Below are positions 35,373 to 47,400 of a stretch of 64,000 nucleotides of DNA, in pieces. The translations under genes were made by a program, and so were the position numbers. Origin of the DNA: Amblyornis subalaris (taxonomy: Eukaryota > Chordata > Aves > Passeriformes > Ptilonorhynchidae); contig JACAXG010000070.1 of the NCBI GenBank assembly GCA_018881555.1, positions 1,054,001-1,118,000 on the forward strand, given 5' to 3'. The stretch's first letter is position 1; each line of letters opens with the position of its first letter. Under the pieces are notes generated by a model that saw nothing but the letters and a program-made list of their open reading frames with translations, did not search any database and had not been told where the DNA came from.

Positions 35373-38300
35373 GCATGAGGGTTTTTTAAGGCTTGTATGA
35401 AGTTGCAGTCTGAATACCAAATTTCACTGCTCATCTCTACTACTAAGCTAAAAAAAATGTTGGTAGCTAGGAAACAAAGTGAAGTAGTAAAGCTCCATTT
35501 CTAACATGATGTGGTTAGGATATTTTGGGGAACAGTGATGCTGCTCCTACTTTGTAAAACCATACCAGGGGGTTGAAAAGCTATATTTAAAAGCTAAACA
35601 GTTTTCTACCAGCCCTTATAAGACGTTTCACTGTCATGTAGTCCAAACTGGCCCTCAGTGGCTTTCAATATACTTTTACTATTTACTTTTAACTATGCAT
35701 TGTTGACACCTTAGATTTTAAACTTTTCTCAAGATGGACAATGAAACTGGTCTGACCCTCTTAAGATTAGTTTCTGGTTTCTGTGTATTATCAAGTAGCT
35801 ATTAGGGAATTGGGGGGGTTCTTGCCAAGATGAAAAAATACTAATTTGAAAGAGAGAGGGAGAAAATCCAAAGAGCATCTCCAGTCAAGTTAGTTTTTGC
35901 GGTTGTTTGCGGAAAAAGATTTTGCCCTGATGTTTTTGTGTATTCCAGGAAGAAAGGGAGAGTGTGTAAAATAAGATGGTTTCAGTTGAGAGGTTCCTAT
36001 TGAAAAGTAATTGGGCATAAGGTAGAGGATGAAAGTCCTTATAGATAAGTACCCAGTCACAAAAACTGATGCGTCTTGTGCAAGCTGATCGTGCTAAAGG
36101 GGATGTAACTTTACAGGCGAGCAAGCAATCGTTATCTCCCCAGGATGTGCAGTGAGAAGCTCAGACATGCACAAAGGCGTCGGCCGTGTTCGACATTGGG
36201 ATGGCTGGTCCGTAAGCAGATCGGATGTCCTCACACCAAGCTCCCCTTTTGAGTCAGCTCAGCTCCTCTCCCAGAGGTCAGAGGAGACACAGGAAAGGTC
36301 CCCGAGCAGGCAATGGAAACACTGAAAGGGAGGTGAGGCTTGAATGCAGATAAGAGGAGTGAAAACTAATTGATCTGAAAAAGCACTGGGATTGTGGGGT
36401 ATAAAATAATGACTGGGAAGTCCCTTTTATTTGCTGTGAGGCAATAATAGCAGAGGGCAGATGATAACAGTGAAAGGGTGACATTTTAGGGCTCTTTAAT
36501 CTAGGAGAGAGAGCCATAACAAGCAACAGGGGTTGCAATTTAAAGCCTGGCAAATGTAAATAAGAAATGAGGCGTGTTGCACAGGAGGTGCTGGCACACA
36601 CTGAAACAGTATGTGTGGAGGTTGTGTGGGGCTCACCATCTCTTAATGGCTTTGTGTCCAGAGAGGATGATTTTGTGGGAGATAAAAACAAGTTACTGAG
36701 CTCAATTGCAGTGATGGCTGAAATTCAGTGGCAGAGCATTAGTACGCTAAGAATTCTTGCCTTTTCTTCATTCAGGCAGATACTGCTGAAAAATACCCCA
36801 CTCACCCTAGCACCTCACCCACAGGGACTGTCCCAGGGTGGTGGTGAGAGCAGTCACCTTCAAAAGAGGCTGTGATGTTTGCANGGGTGTGAAAAGGATT
36901 CACCCCTTCATCGTCTGGGGGAAAGTGGGATTAGTCTGTGTGGAAGCAGCCACAGGCAATGGTCTCTGAGCAAAGGCCTTGGGCCAGGAGGAGTCATTGC
37001 AGTGTCTGCAGGAACGCGTCTGCTGCCACACATATTGACCTGGGCCAGCCACTGTGAGAGCCATGCTGGGTGATCCCTCCTGTCCTCGACAACCTGCCTT
37101 CCTGGCAAAACAAAATGCTTGGGCCTCTGCACCCCATAAGTGCTTCCAGCAGCTTGTGCCAGGCCTGCTCACAGTCACCATCCCTGCTCCCTGGGAAGCC
37201 TTTCTCTGAAGGCTCTGTAGATGTTTCAGGACAGGCCTCTGCCTTAGGTAGCATCCTTTCTTTCCCCTGCTCAGAAATGTTTCCAAGGCTCATCCACAGC
37301 ATCGGTGCATGTTTCCCTTGGCAGACCTTTCAGAATCCCCTCCTGTTGTGCGCTCCCAGGACACAGCTATCCATGTGCTCCCCTGTCTAACTGTGTCTCC
37401 TGTTCTCAAAATCTCCATTTCTGTGAAATGTCCTAATCCTCCCATAGGCTCAGCTAATGTGCTGTGACCCGTCCGGCTAATCTGCAAGCAGCTGCCCAGG
37501 CTGTCAGCACATCCCAAGGTTTTGGGGTAAGGGCAGTCTGTGCCAAAAGCCCTACCTTGCCTCTGGCATGCAGAGTGGGTCAAGTACTGGAGAGGAGGCA
37601 GAAAAAACACCTGCCAGTGAACACTAGGTACTAATGTTTTCCCAGAAAGTGGCAAATCTGTCAGCCTGGAGTCCATCATTGTAAACAATTTTTGTTTTAA
37701 AAGCAAATAAACAAACTGGTGGAAGTCTCCCAGCAGCAGGTGCTGCCTCCACGTGAAACCCAGCCTTACAGCCCATGGTTTGCAGTTGCCTATTTATTCT
37801 ATCTGCTATTTATAGCTGGTCAAATCTTTCCATCCTGCCTCGTGTTTGCTATTTGCTCTATCTTACTAATTAACGTATTTACTGTTAGTATTTTAATAAA
37901 ACAAACAAAAAACTGAATGAAAAATATTGCCTGTGGCCAGGGTGCTGCTGGCTTGAGGTGTTTGGGAGGACACGGGCCAGCTGGGGAAGCTNGTGCTGCA
38001 ACGGATGTTGGAGAAATGATGAAATGGGAAAAGAGGTGGTGCGTATCTAAAGCATGGGACAGAGCTCAAGAATGACAGACTGGCTCTGTCTTCATGATGT
38101 GAACCACAGTATTTTCACTGGCTATACTTGAACCACCCCTCATTTTGTGCCAGCTGTGGCTGTTGTCCCTGGTCCCAGATAGGGCAGCCCCTGTTCCAGC
38201 TGTGGCAAGTGGGCCCCGGGCTAGAAGGCATGACACACATGGGAAAATGAACATTGTGTCAGTCCAAGGGGAAGCTGTTTAAAGAAGAGCCTGGCTGGCC

Positions 38301-38866
38301 GTGGTTATGGAGAAGTTTGTCTGGGACATGGATGCTGCAGTTGATTGCAGGCTGGTGGCTGTGGCTGCCTGGTGAAGGTAGACAGTGACTGCAGCTGAAA
38401 CCACTCTGGAAACCTGTGACAGAGAAGAGTTCTGAAATCTTTGGGATAGGTGACACCAGCCAACATGGAATAAATGAATTGAACAAGCTGTATACCAAAA
38501 AAAAACCCCCACGTGCCACTGAACCTCACTTCATCATCCACTCTTTTGCAGACGTCCTTTGTACTGCTGCTACATGAGCCATGACTGCAGCCACTTTGCT
38601 GTGTCAGCTTCACATTTTTCTTCAGTAGGCTTGTATTTCCTTACTTATGTGCAAGTTTAAGCACTGCTTTATAGCCTCCAGCAGACACCAACCATGTCTC
38701 TCTCCCTTATTTAAATTCATTTTACCTGCCAACATAGCACAAGATTCCATAAAGTATGGCTGTAACTGAGCTCCTGCTTTGTGAGGGGGTGTTTTGATCT
38801 GTATTATGAACTATGTAGGCCTCATTGACCTTAAAATCCAAAAAACTATCAATTACCCACGCTGAC

Positions 38867-38889
38867 ACTGCCTTTGTGAGAAAGGCAGT
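38867..38889. repeat. Perfect inverted repeat, 9-bp stem, 5-nt loop
   Basis: 'actgccttt' and 'aaaggcagt' are exact reverse complements separated by 'gtgag'. The arms are too short for a microRNA precursor and no T-tract follows. It could be a palindromic protein-binding site or chance. Confidence 0.75.
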
Positions 38890-39475
38890 TTCTTTCATTT
38901 CATATTGGGCCATTTAGGCAGAGAGCTCTAAACCTGACACTTGCTTCTCATTCTTGGGTAGTGCATGATAAACACTTGTTCTGGATTTTTGAACAAATGT
39001 GATTTGCACCCCTTCGTGGAGGGAGTGTAGCCCACCTGATTGTTGCATGAGTAGATATTTTCTCATTTTAGAGAAGATGGTATTGCAATCCACTGCTCAG
39101 CAGGGCACACAGGTCTGCAGCCTGACACAATCCCTAAGATAGCTCTGTTCTCTCCAGGAATCTCCATGTCTGGAAAGTGGGGAGAGCCTTGCAGTGAAAT
39201 GATGAAAGTGGTGCATGCCTCTGCTCCCAGGCAGCTAAGGGGATCAGGTAGAAAGTGTAGATAGAGAAAGCCCCATGAGTTTTCCGTTTTTAAGTAGTTG
39301 TCTACCCAGGGTGCAAATTCTGAACCCTCTAAAAAGGCCAGTTGTGACTACAAATGTTTATAAAAATAATGTAGCTGATCTTAGAGAGAAAGTTCAGGGT
39401 GTGTTTTGTTAATCTTAGGAGGTTTGCACTAAATTAATTTCTTATGTATTTTTACACTGGATAATTTTCAGGCTG

Positions 39476-39489
39476 TTTTTTTTTTTTTT
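39476..39489 (+). repeat. Poly-T tract (14 T) followed by AACAG
   Basis: Fourteen T residues are followed at once by 'aacagggctgc'. This resembles a vertebrate 3' splice site (polypyrimidine tract plus CAG/G), but no open, recognisable exon follows. It could also be the reverse complement of a poly-A tail, although no retrosequence is recognisable next to it. Confidence 0.7.
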
Positions 39490-39494
39490 AACAG

Positions 39495-39538
39495 GGCTGC
39501 TAATGTAACAATAGGATGGGACCGAACTGTTAGCAGCC
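39495..39538. repeat. Inverted repeat with 9-bp perfect arms around a 26-nt loop
   Basis: 'ggctgctaa' (39495-39503) and 'ttagcagcc' (39530-39538) are exact reverse complements. Two further G-T wobble pairs are possible inside and one outside. The loop contains 'aacaatag', a SOX-type core, and one CpG. The element directly follows the poly-T/AACAG motif. Confidence 0.7.
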
Positions 39539-40232
39539 TCAGACACTGTCCAGTGATTCACCAAGGCATTTCACTTGTGCTACAGCTGATATTTGTGTGA
39601 CATTCTGTGCCAGATTGGAACATTCAATATTTGGGACTCAGATTCCTCCCAGACAGAAAGGCGCTTAGGAGAGGCTTCAGCCTATCTCTGGGCTCCTTCC
39701 TTTAAAAAAAATCTGATGAAGTTAATTATGTTTTGTGAGAAAAAAAAGGAATAGAAAAAACAACGTGAGATGTTGGTGAAAAGAAATAGAAAAAGCTTTC
39801 TGAGCAATTGGCTTGAAACAATAGATTCCTGCCATCTTAGCTGTCTCACCTTTCCTACTGGCTCAGCTGTGATTTACATTTCTATTGATGAAACAGTGAT
39901 CCTGATGTGAAACAGCTCTGCAAATAACCAGAGCAAAATCCATGCATCCCTTCACGATATTCCAGCTCGATATTTTAGTGGAATGAAAAATTGAAGACAA
40001 AGACTTTTTTTTTTAGTTGACATATTCTTTGGAAACTGGGCAATGGGGCTATTTCTTCAGAATTGCCTTGGCAGATGTAGTAGCACATGGACTGGATGCT
40101 CCAGAAGGGCAAGCTCTTTTTGTAAAACACCACCCCACATTCCAGCTTTTTCACCTAAGCAATTTTTTTAATCCCAAATACCTTTTCTGACAAGATTTAC
40201 AGGAGTCTTAGAGAGTCTTATCAAAAATCAGA

Positions 40233-40526
40233 TTGGAAAAAGGTCTAATGGCCCTTCCTCCTCTGGTACGAACGGGAGTTAACAGCATAACGACGCGAGA
40301 ATCTTTAGCAGTTCATGCGATTGCACAAATGTTTCTTTTATTCCTAGAAATAGGAACCAAAAAGGGTTTTATGAGTTTGACAGATTGCCCCAATCTACCC
40401 TGTCGGTTGCTCGTTTCACTTCCAACGATTCACAGCTGCAACATGTTTGATGTGCCTGTGAACCCGAATCAAAGCAGTGAACATCTTCCTAAATACTTCT
40501 GTAAAAAAACCTGCTCAATAGACTAA
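40233..40526. other. CpG-containing non-repetitive block in AT-rich DNA, candidate conserved element
   Basis: About ten CpGs fall within roughly 240 bases ('ggtacgaacggg', 'ataacgacgcgagaa', 'catgcgattgc', 'ctgtcggttgctcgtt', 'caacgattc', 'acccgaatc') although GC content is low and the flanks are CpG-depleted. Retained CpGs in AT-rich DNA suggest selection or lack of germline methylation. A plus-strand frame of 97 codons spans the block, but its translation matches nothing I recognise and no splice sites frame it convincingly. I favour a regulatory element over an exon. Confidence 0.4.
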
Positions 40527-43500
40527 ATTATCTACAGGAGGAGTCCTACAGGAAGCACCTGCACTGGGGTATTTAGCTCAGCATTGTGTTACCTAATGCT
40601 GCTGACCTGTTCTGTGATCTTGAAGAAAAAAGGCTTTTTTTTTTGTTTCCTCTCTGATCCCGTCACTCTTTTGTCTCCTTACATGCTGAGTGCTTCATAG
40701 CAGAATCTGTCTCATCCCCTTTGTTTGTAGGAGGCTCTGCGTGGCTCAGTCAAAGCCCACAGAAAGTAACGTTGTGTGAATAGTGCTGTCACCTGGGCAG
40801 AACAGTGAAGAGATCTGTTTGGTTTGCCCTCTTGTATGTTGTGGCACAGGACCATTTTACGGTGTTGTGAAAGTTGATGACGTTAGCGAAGAGATCAGAC
40901 CTCACCTGTGGATGCTGCTGCAGTTCCTGGTTGCTGGCACCAGTAATGCAGCAATGCAGGTGAATTTGCTGCTAATGCCTGGACTAGATGCAATATAAAG
41001 CATCTTAAAGGAAGATTTGTTCAATTCCAACTTCAAAGAAGCAGTGGGTATTTTTGTTGAAAGAGGAGTACCAGCATGGTCTCCTGCAAAGCTGCAGGTG
41101 CTGCTCTGAGGCATGAGCTCCAGTAAGTGAAGTTAAATCTATGGGGAGCAGCAGAGTTAAGGAAGCCTAGCTTTTAATGGCTGGATTGCAGTGCTGGAAC
41201 TCCCTGTGCCTCCTATACTTACTTGTAGAATGCCCTCCAGTCCGCTTCAAATCCTCTGCTGGGCTGTGTAGCAGACAGTGAAGGCTGGACATGGTGCCTG
41301 GACACCAGGCTCACCACAGACTCTTTGATGCCTGAGGGGGAGCCCATCAGGGGTGCTGCCCCAGTCCATGTGCCTGTAGCACAGCAACAAGAGCACTTTC
41401 NAATCGCAAGGACTACTCTGAAGAGACAATGTTTTGGGCTGACACAGTGTGCACAGAAGGCAGGCAGTTCACCAGACAAGAGAGGAGGGAATTTCATACT
41501 AAGATGTTCTGAGCTGTAAATGAAAGAAGAGTATATGAAAAAGGAAGACAGTTTTCTGTAGCTTGGATGAGTCTGAGCTGTTAAGACTCCAGTTTGTACA
41601 ACACTTCAGACTTGGAGTATTTGGGCTTTTTATGTAACCAATCTACCTGGCTTTGGGCTGTTCTGTTGCATGGGACTTCTTACAGTTGCTGGACCAAAAA
41701 CTTGGTTGCATTTAGTTTTTCTTTGAAAGTTTAATTGGGATAAAAACCATATGAAGATAATGAGATAAAAATCTCGTGACATCTGTTTACACTTTTAAAA
41801 ACTGCATGAAAACTGAAAGTNTGCAAGTAAGCTCAGCATTTGATGAGCGGTGAGCAGTCTTCCCTCTGCTGTCTGTCAGCCTAGAGCTGCTAATGTCTAG
41901 ACAGGCTATAGCTACAGCTAAGAGAAGGTTACAAGAAAACAGCACTTGATTAATAAAGCAAAGTGCCAGCTTTCAGTATTGCTGGAGTCCCCAGACAGGT
42001 GGGGTATGACAATCTTGAGCAGTACTGAGAACTGCTGACTCCACCGAGCTGGCTTAACACAAAGCCTGTAGTGACTCTGGAGCAGACAATCATTTGCTTC
42101 TCTTTCAAACCTCTCTGCCACTAACCCTCTTCCTCTCTTCCTACATCCTGAAGGTCCAGGTGTTATTCCAGACTGTCCCCATGACAGCCAGGTCATCCCC
42201 AGGTTTGTAGCTGGTGGAATCAGGCAACCAAATGTAGGATGCTCCGGGTTTCTCTATAGGTGCTGCAGACATTAAAGCATGGAAGGTCATGGGGTGTGTA
42301 GTAGCCAAAACCTGAAACTGTGCTTGCAGCACCAGAGGAGAAAAAGAAAGGGGAGCACTGGAAATGTGCATGTGGAATGAATCGCTCTTTCCATCCCATG
42401 TGCAACAGTGGCCAGCACCAGATTTCCTAGGAAAGATGACAGGGCTTGGAGGGGTCAAGTGTGAAGTGAGAACATCTCTGCCCTTCATCCTTTGTCATGG
42501 GTATACGTGCCATCTAAGCAGCTCCGTCAACGCACAGCCGAAGACAGGTCTTGGAGCAGGATAACTCATGCTTCTTCTGACACAAGTGGTCATTATTTGG
42601 AAGGTTTCTGAGTCTTGCTGACTGCTTTCAAAATTATAGAAGTTGGCCTGATGGTACAGAGATAACTGAAGTCAGACAATACTCCCCCCGCTCCCTGAGA
42701 GGGAAATTCCCCAGGCCAACTCTCAGAAGCCAGCACCAAGAATGAGAAGAAAAATTGCATAACTTACTGTTATTTACAATGGCCTTGTGCCTTCTAGCTA
42801 CCCAGGCCCTTTCTGAGTACTGCTGATTTTATGGCTGGTGTTAAAATATGTGTATTCCAATGGAATTCCCCAGCGTTTAACCTTTTTTTCTCCATCACTT
42901 TTGTTCTTATGAGGGAAAAGCGCAGGTGTTCCCAACTGTCCTCTTTAAGACCACTGGCACACTCATTTTGATGACTCCCTTTCTGCCGCAGGGGTGGGTG
43001 AGCAGACCTGTGGCAGCGGCTGCATCCCAACCCAAAGGTGTTGGGACCTCAGCAGTGGCCCCACCATGCCTACAGTGCCNGCCTCTTCCCCGAGCATTGC
43101 TACATATCACTTAGAGCCCCATAAAGCCCACAAGTCAGAGAAGGGCTCCAGGATGCCTTTATTTGTTTTCGTCACCCTGACTTTGTCTTGCAGTGGGGAT
43201 CCCTCTTCACTGAGTGACTGAGGAGTGTCTCCCCAAGTTTTGTCTAGTCCTTTCTTANCCAGCAGGCATTTTCATCACTTTTATCTCATTATACATCTTC
43301 CTTACCTCATTACACATCCTTCTTGTATTATTGTGCATCTTCCTTTCTAGATCATTAAAGGAATCAGCACGTGGTACTGAAGAAGGTGCTGACCAGTGAG
43401 GGAGCCTTGCCAGGGAGGAAAGTGGAATGAAGGGTAAGTATTACTGCATTTGGGTGCAANCATGTCAAGTTCTGGGATCAGAGAAATTCGGGAGTGTTGT

Positions 43501-44129
43501 ATAATGCAAGAGGCTAGAAATACAAAATTGCCAACAAATGCAACAGTGCAGACTTGTAGGAGAGCCTGGATGATGAGTGGACAGAAATTCCAACAACCCC
43601 AGACAGTTCCACTTGATAGGCCCGCTGGCCACTGCCTCTGACTTCAGGGCTTTACTAAGAGAATTTGAAAAACACACTATGTCCCATTAAGTCTTGCTGG
43701 AAAGCTCTTCTTTAATTAGCTGACTCTTCTCTCTAGGTCAGTCTAGCAAAGCTTCTCCTGACTTGTGGGCCTAAGGTAACAGTTCAGTTAGAGCCCAGCA
43801 CCCAGAAAATGGATGATAAAATGAGGGGAGAGCCACCACATGGATAGAGAGCTGATGGAGCCTCACTCCATCATGTTAAAGTCAGCTGGATGTAAGCACT
43901 TTCTTTGATGTAAATGCAAGTGGTTGTCTGAGTAAGAACTCAGGAGAACTGAGCAAGGCTTGGTGGTACAAATGTGACTGCAGACAGAAAGCACTCTCTA
44001 TTTTCATTGAGATACAAACTCACTAACCTCTGTGGGATGGGAGGGACNACACTGGAAATGAGAGCAAGAATTGCACAATGCACTATGATATACACCAGTC
44101 TTGACTTCCAGCCAGAGTAAATTTGAACT
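40527..44129. other. AT-rich unique non-coding sequence
   Basis: No exon or clear mobile element is recognised. It contains the 21-bp tandem repeat listed separately. Single Ns occur at 41401, 41821, 43080, 43258, 43460 and 44048. Confidence 0.45.
43285..43347 (+). repeat. Three diverged 21-bp tandem units
   Basis: The units begin at 43285 ('ctcattatacatcttcctta' plus c), 43306 ('ctcattacacatccttcttg' plus t) and 43327 ('attattgtgcatcttccttt' plus c). They share the core 'ATTA..CATC.TTC.T'. The third is the most diverged. This is a small old minisatellite. Confidence 0.75.
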
Positions 44130-44420
44130 AAGTGCTATATGGGGTCAGATCAAAAGTCCACCTAGTTCATTCTCCCAGCTTTGACAGCAACTAAAGTATA
44201 AAAACTGGGCCTTGACAGAGGGATCTTTTCTCTTCTGTGCCCTTTTAGCATCCGACGGTTTGCACTGCAGACATGCCCAGAGATGGAACTGTGGCTAGAC
44301 CATTGTATTTGACCATGAGAGGCTTCTCATCATCTGTTGTGCTGTTAGAGCCACTAACATAGTTGCTTTCCACAATATCCTGCAGCAATGAGTTCCACGG
44401 GGTGGTCATGTCCCATGTGA
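44130..44420 (-). mobile_element. Ancient CR1/L3-like LINE 3' region, diverged
   Basis: The start, 'gctatatggggtcagatcaa' then 'aagtccacctagttcattct', resembles the reverse-complemented 3' region of old amniote CR1 subfamilies ('ggtcagatcaaaggtccatctagcccagtat'). The far end, 'gcagcaatgagttccacggg' then 'gtggtcatgtcccatgtgaa', resembles their 'ggcaaggagttccacaggttgac...gtgtgaa' block, in the right order and at about the right distance. The middle is not recognisable. An N at 44457 lies just outside. Confidence 0.55.
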
Positions 44421-47400
44421 AAGGGGGTAACCGAGTGGGCAAAGAGACCAAATGAGNGTTTGCTGCCCAAATCATCCCCCCCCGCTGCTTTTCTCAGCAT
44501 ACACAGAATTAAAGACTATGAACCTTTCAATCAGTGCTTATGAAGAAATCCTGCAGCTGTACCACATAGAAAAAAATGGGAAAGTCCAAATTCGAAATGG
44601 GTTGTTGGTCATTCCACAGTTACTCATTCCATGAGTAACATCTTCATGGGAATTTTGCCAACGATATTTAATTATGATGCTGCAAAAATGTTGTATAAAT
44701 AACGTTTCTGTGACACATGTGTTGCAAGTTATTACCAAGTCATAAAGGAGCTAGGAAAGAAGAAACCGAAACACAAAATGCCCTGTGACGCCAGAACACC
44801 TTCTGGTGAATATCAGTTTGCAAACCGCAATGTAAGTTTATGCCCACAATTTAATTGACCTCCTGAAAGCAAAGGTAAACAGGAATAGAAGGGCAGGCGT
44901 CTGCGGTTCTCTCTTTCCTCTGGAGAAATTCATTCTCTGTCAAGCTCTGCCCTATTTCACTGGCATTCTCTCANCCCCTGAGCAATAGAAAACAATACCT
45001 AAAAAACAACCCTTAACTTAGGTGTGCAGGGAAGGGGGCCTCTGAGACATGCTCGGCAGTTTTGAGGACAGACACACAGCTCCCAAATCTGACAAGGAAA
45101 CCTGAGACCCACCACAAAAACCACACAGACCAAAACAAATAGATGGCTTAAGAAAGCACTGTGCTCTGAAAGACTGCACTGCCGTGGTGGGAAGTGTCTC
45201 AACCAAACTCTAAGTGGTCATGGCTGAGAAAAAAACCATATGTAATCTCTCTTCCCAAAACTTGCAATCGAACGTCAAACCCTTTGGTTTGGCAGAATTA
45301 ACTCATTTCTTTTCTTTAAATATGGTCCCGCTCTCGTAGAAGAGCGTCAAAACACACTGACGAAGCATGAGGCGTATCCACTGCCCCGAATGAGGCAAAT
45401 TGCTGTGCTTGAGGGCTGCCGCAGGAGAGCACAGTCTGTTGCCTGCACCTCATAGTAGGACCCCTGGGACTAAGGATGAGTACTTTTGCCCTCATTACAG
45501 TGGCTGGTGGTGTGAAATGATGCTCTTCTAGGGAGAAATCTCNTCGGGGAGCCATTTACCAGTGCCTTTTTGGCAAACACCAGTTATCTGCTGAGTAAGC
45601 TGTGACATGTGTTGGTATCACGATTATACACCCCCTGCTCCTTCATCTTGTTTAGTCTGTTAGCACCTAGATGTGGAGAGTCTGAGCAGTGGCATTTAAT
45701 GTGGAAAGAAAGACAAGTGCTAGGATTAAGCTGCCCTCCAGGAGTAGATACTAAAGAAAGAAAAGCAATCACCAGGAAGGCTGTCTCAGCCCCAGTGCCT
45801 GTTCCAGCTCAGCCTCTCCCGTACACAGACCCTATTCTGCCCCTGTGCCCATTGGTGTCCGAGAAACCAAGATAGAGGAAGAGGAGTAGGGCTGCTTGCA
45901 TGTACTAGGGACCGTCTGGAGAACTGCAGACCTGCTTGCTCCCTCCTTCCTGGGACATGGGCTCCAGGAAGGCCACTGGACGTTACTCTTTAACTCTGAG
46001 GCTCCTGCAGGCAGGGATGCTGTCATCCTGCTGCTGCCAGGTTCTCAGACCTCAGAAGCTTCTTTGGGATGCTTGCTAGGCTGCAACAGGAGAGGAAAAG
46101 GGCAAGTGGACGAGGAGAGCTTGGGGATGCATGATTCCCATGGTAGCAGAGGCTCTCTGTGACCCCAAATAGGCTATGCCGTGAGGAGAGAAGAGAATGT
46201 GTTTGTAGCTCAGTCAAACCAACAGGCANACACAGTGTGTAGAGAGCCACCATCAGCTTCCTAAATTAAAGCTGTCAGGAGGCTTAGGCCACCCAGTGTA
46301 ACAAGGGAGATGTGCTCTACACCAGTACCTCCCTGCCGTTTTGAACTCACTGTGTGCTGCAACATCAAGGCCACCACAGAGCTGGGCTTTGGTAGAGGAC
46401 AGTATAGCCCAGCTCTCTGGGAGCTGCAGTCCCAAACCTCACATCTGCTTTGTGAGAGGAAGTGAGTCTGGCCACCCTCCCTCACAGGGAAATTAGGCAG
46501 GGAGAAGAAATACAGCAAGCCTGAAGAGAGGGGCTGGTGCGAGCCAGGGCTTCAGCAGAGCCCATTTTCCCTCCTGGAATAAGGGGGCATGTGGGGAACG
46601 GATGTGCTCTACCCCTTGGCCACGAAGTTTCCCATTTTCCATTCCCAGCTGGCATGAAGGATGGCAAAATGGGCTGTGCTATGACAAATTGTGCCTGCTT
46701 ATAAGTGGGGTCACATCAGTCCCTGGCACAGCGGAGCCAGGAGCAAGTGCGAGGGAAGCCAGATGGTCGTAGAGGTGGCTGTCTGGTTGTGCTCTGTGTG
46801 TACATGTATCACATTCAGATTTACATACATCTCCACCCACACAGAACTGAACTGGAATCAAGATAATTTGGAATTACAAAGGAGGATTACTCTATGACAA
46901 ATCCAATCTTGAGATTCACCCTGTGGATGATCCTCCTACAAACCTCCCACCCTTTTGATTACCCTTTCCCACTGTACCCCATCTCACTGCAGCCTTGTAA
47001 CACCTCTGCTTGCCAGCACCGAAGTGACTCAGTATGCATCCTATTCTCCCACATGGGAATGCTGGACCAGTTTGGTACTTCTGGGAGGCGTTGCCTGCAG
47101 CAGGTGCTACTCAGAGGCTGGCGAGTAAGAGCCCAGTGAGAGCCTGGGAGGAGCTGCCAGCTGCAGCCTCTCTCCGTTAGCATGAGATGTGCCAAGAGTT
47201 TCAGAGCTGATCAGCGCCAGAAGGCAACTTCCTGATGCAATTAAGATAGGGGTAAATTCAGACACATCTTGCCATTCTTCTGGGATGTGTGTTGCTAATT
47301 AAAAGTCACCCTGTGTGTTTAGGATCAAGCACAGCAACACGTAGTCTGGTGGGAGAGAACATTCCTGCATGTTCTTGTGACACTTGTGGTTGGACCTATA

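Larger units (their letters stand above)
32201..40232. other. AT-richer unique non-coding sequence
   Basis: Composition shifts to clearly more AT-rich from about 32.2-32.6 kb. No exon or interspersed repeat is recognised. Possible conserved non-coding stretches are 34865-35060 (with 'tctgtaattaatactattta'), 36120-36250 (several CpGs in AT-rich surroundings) and 37720-37920 (ending in AATAAA-containing DNA). Ns are rare here (33927, 36884, 37992). Confidence 0.45.
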
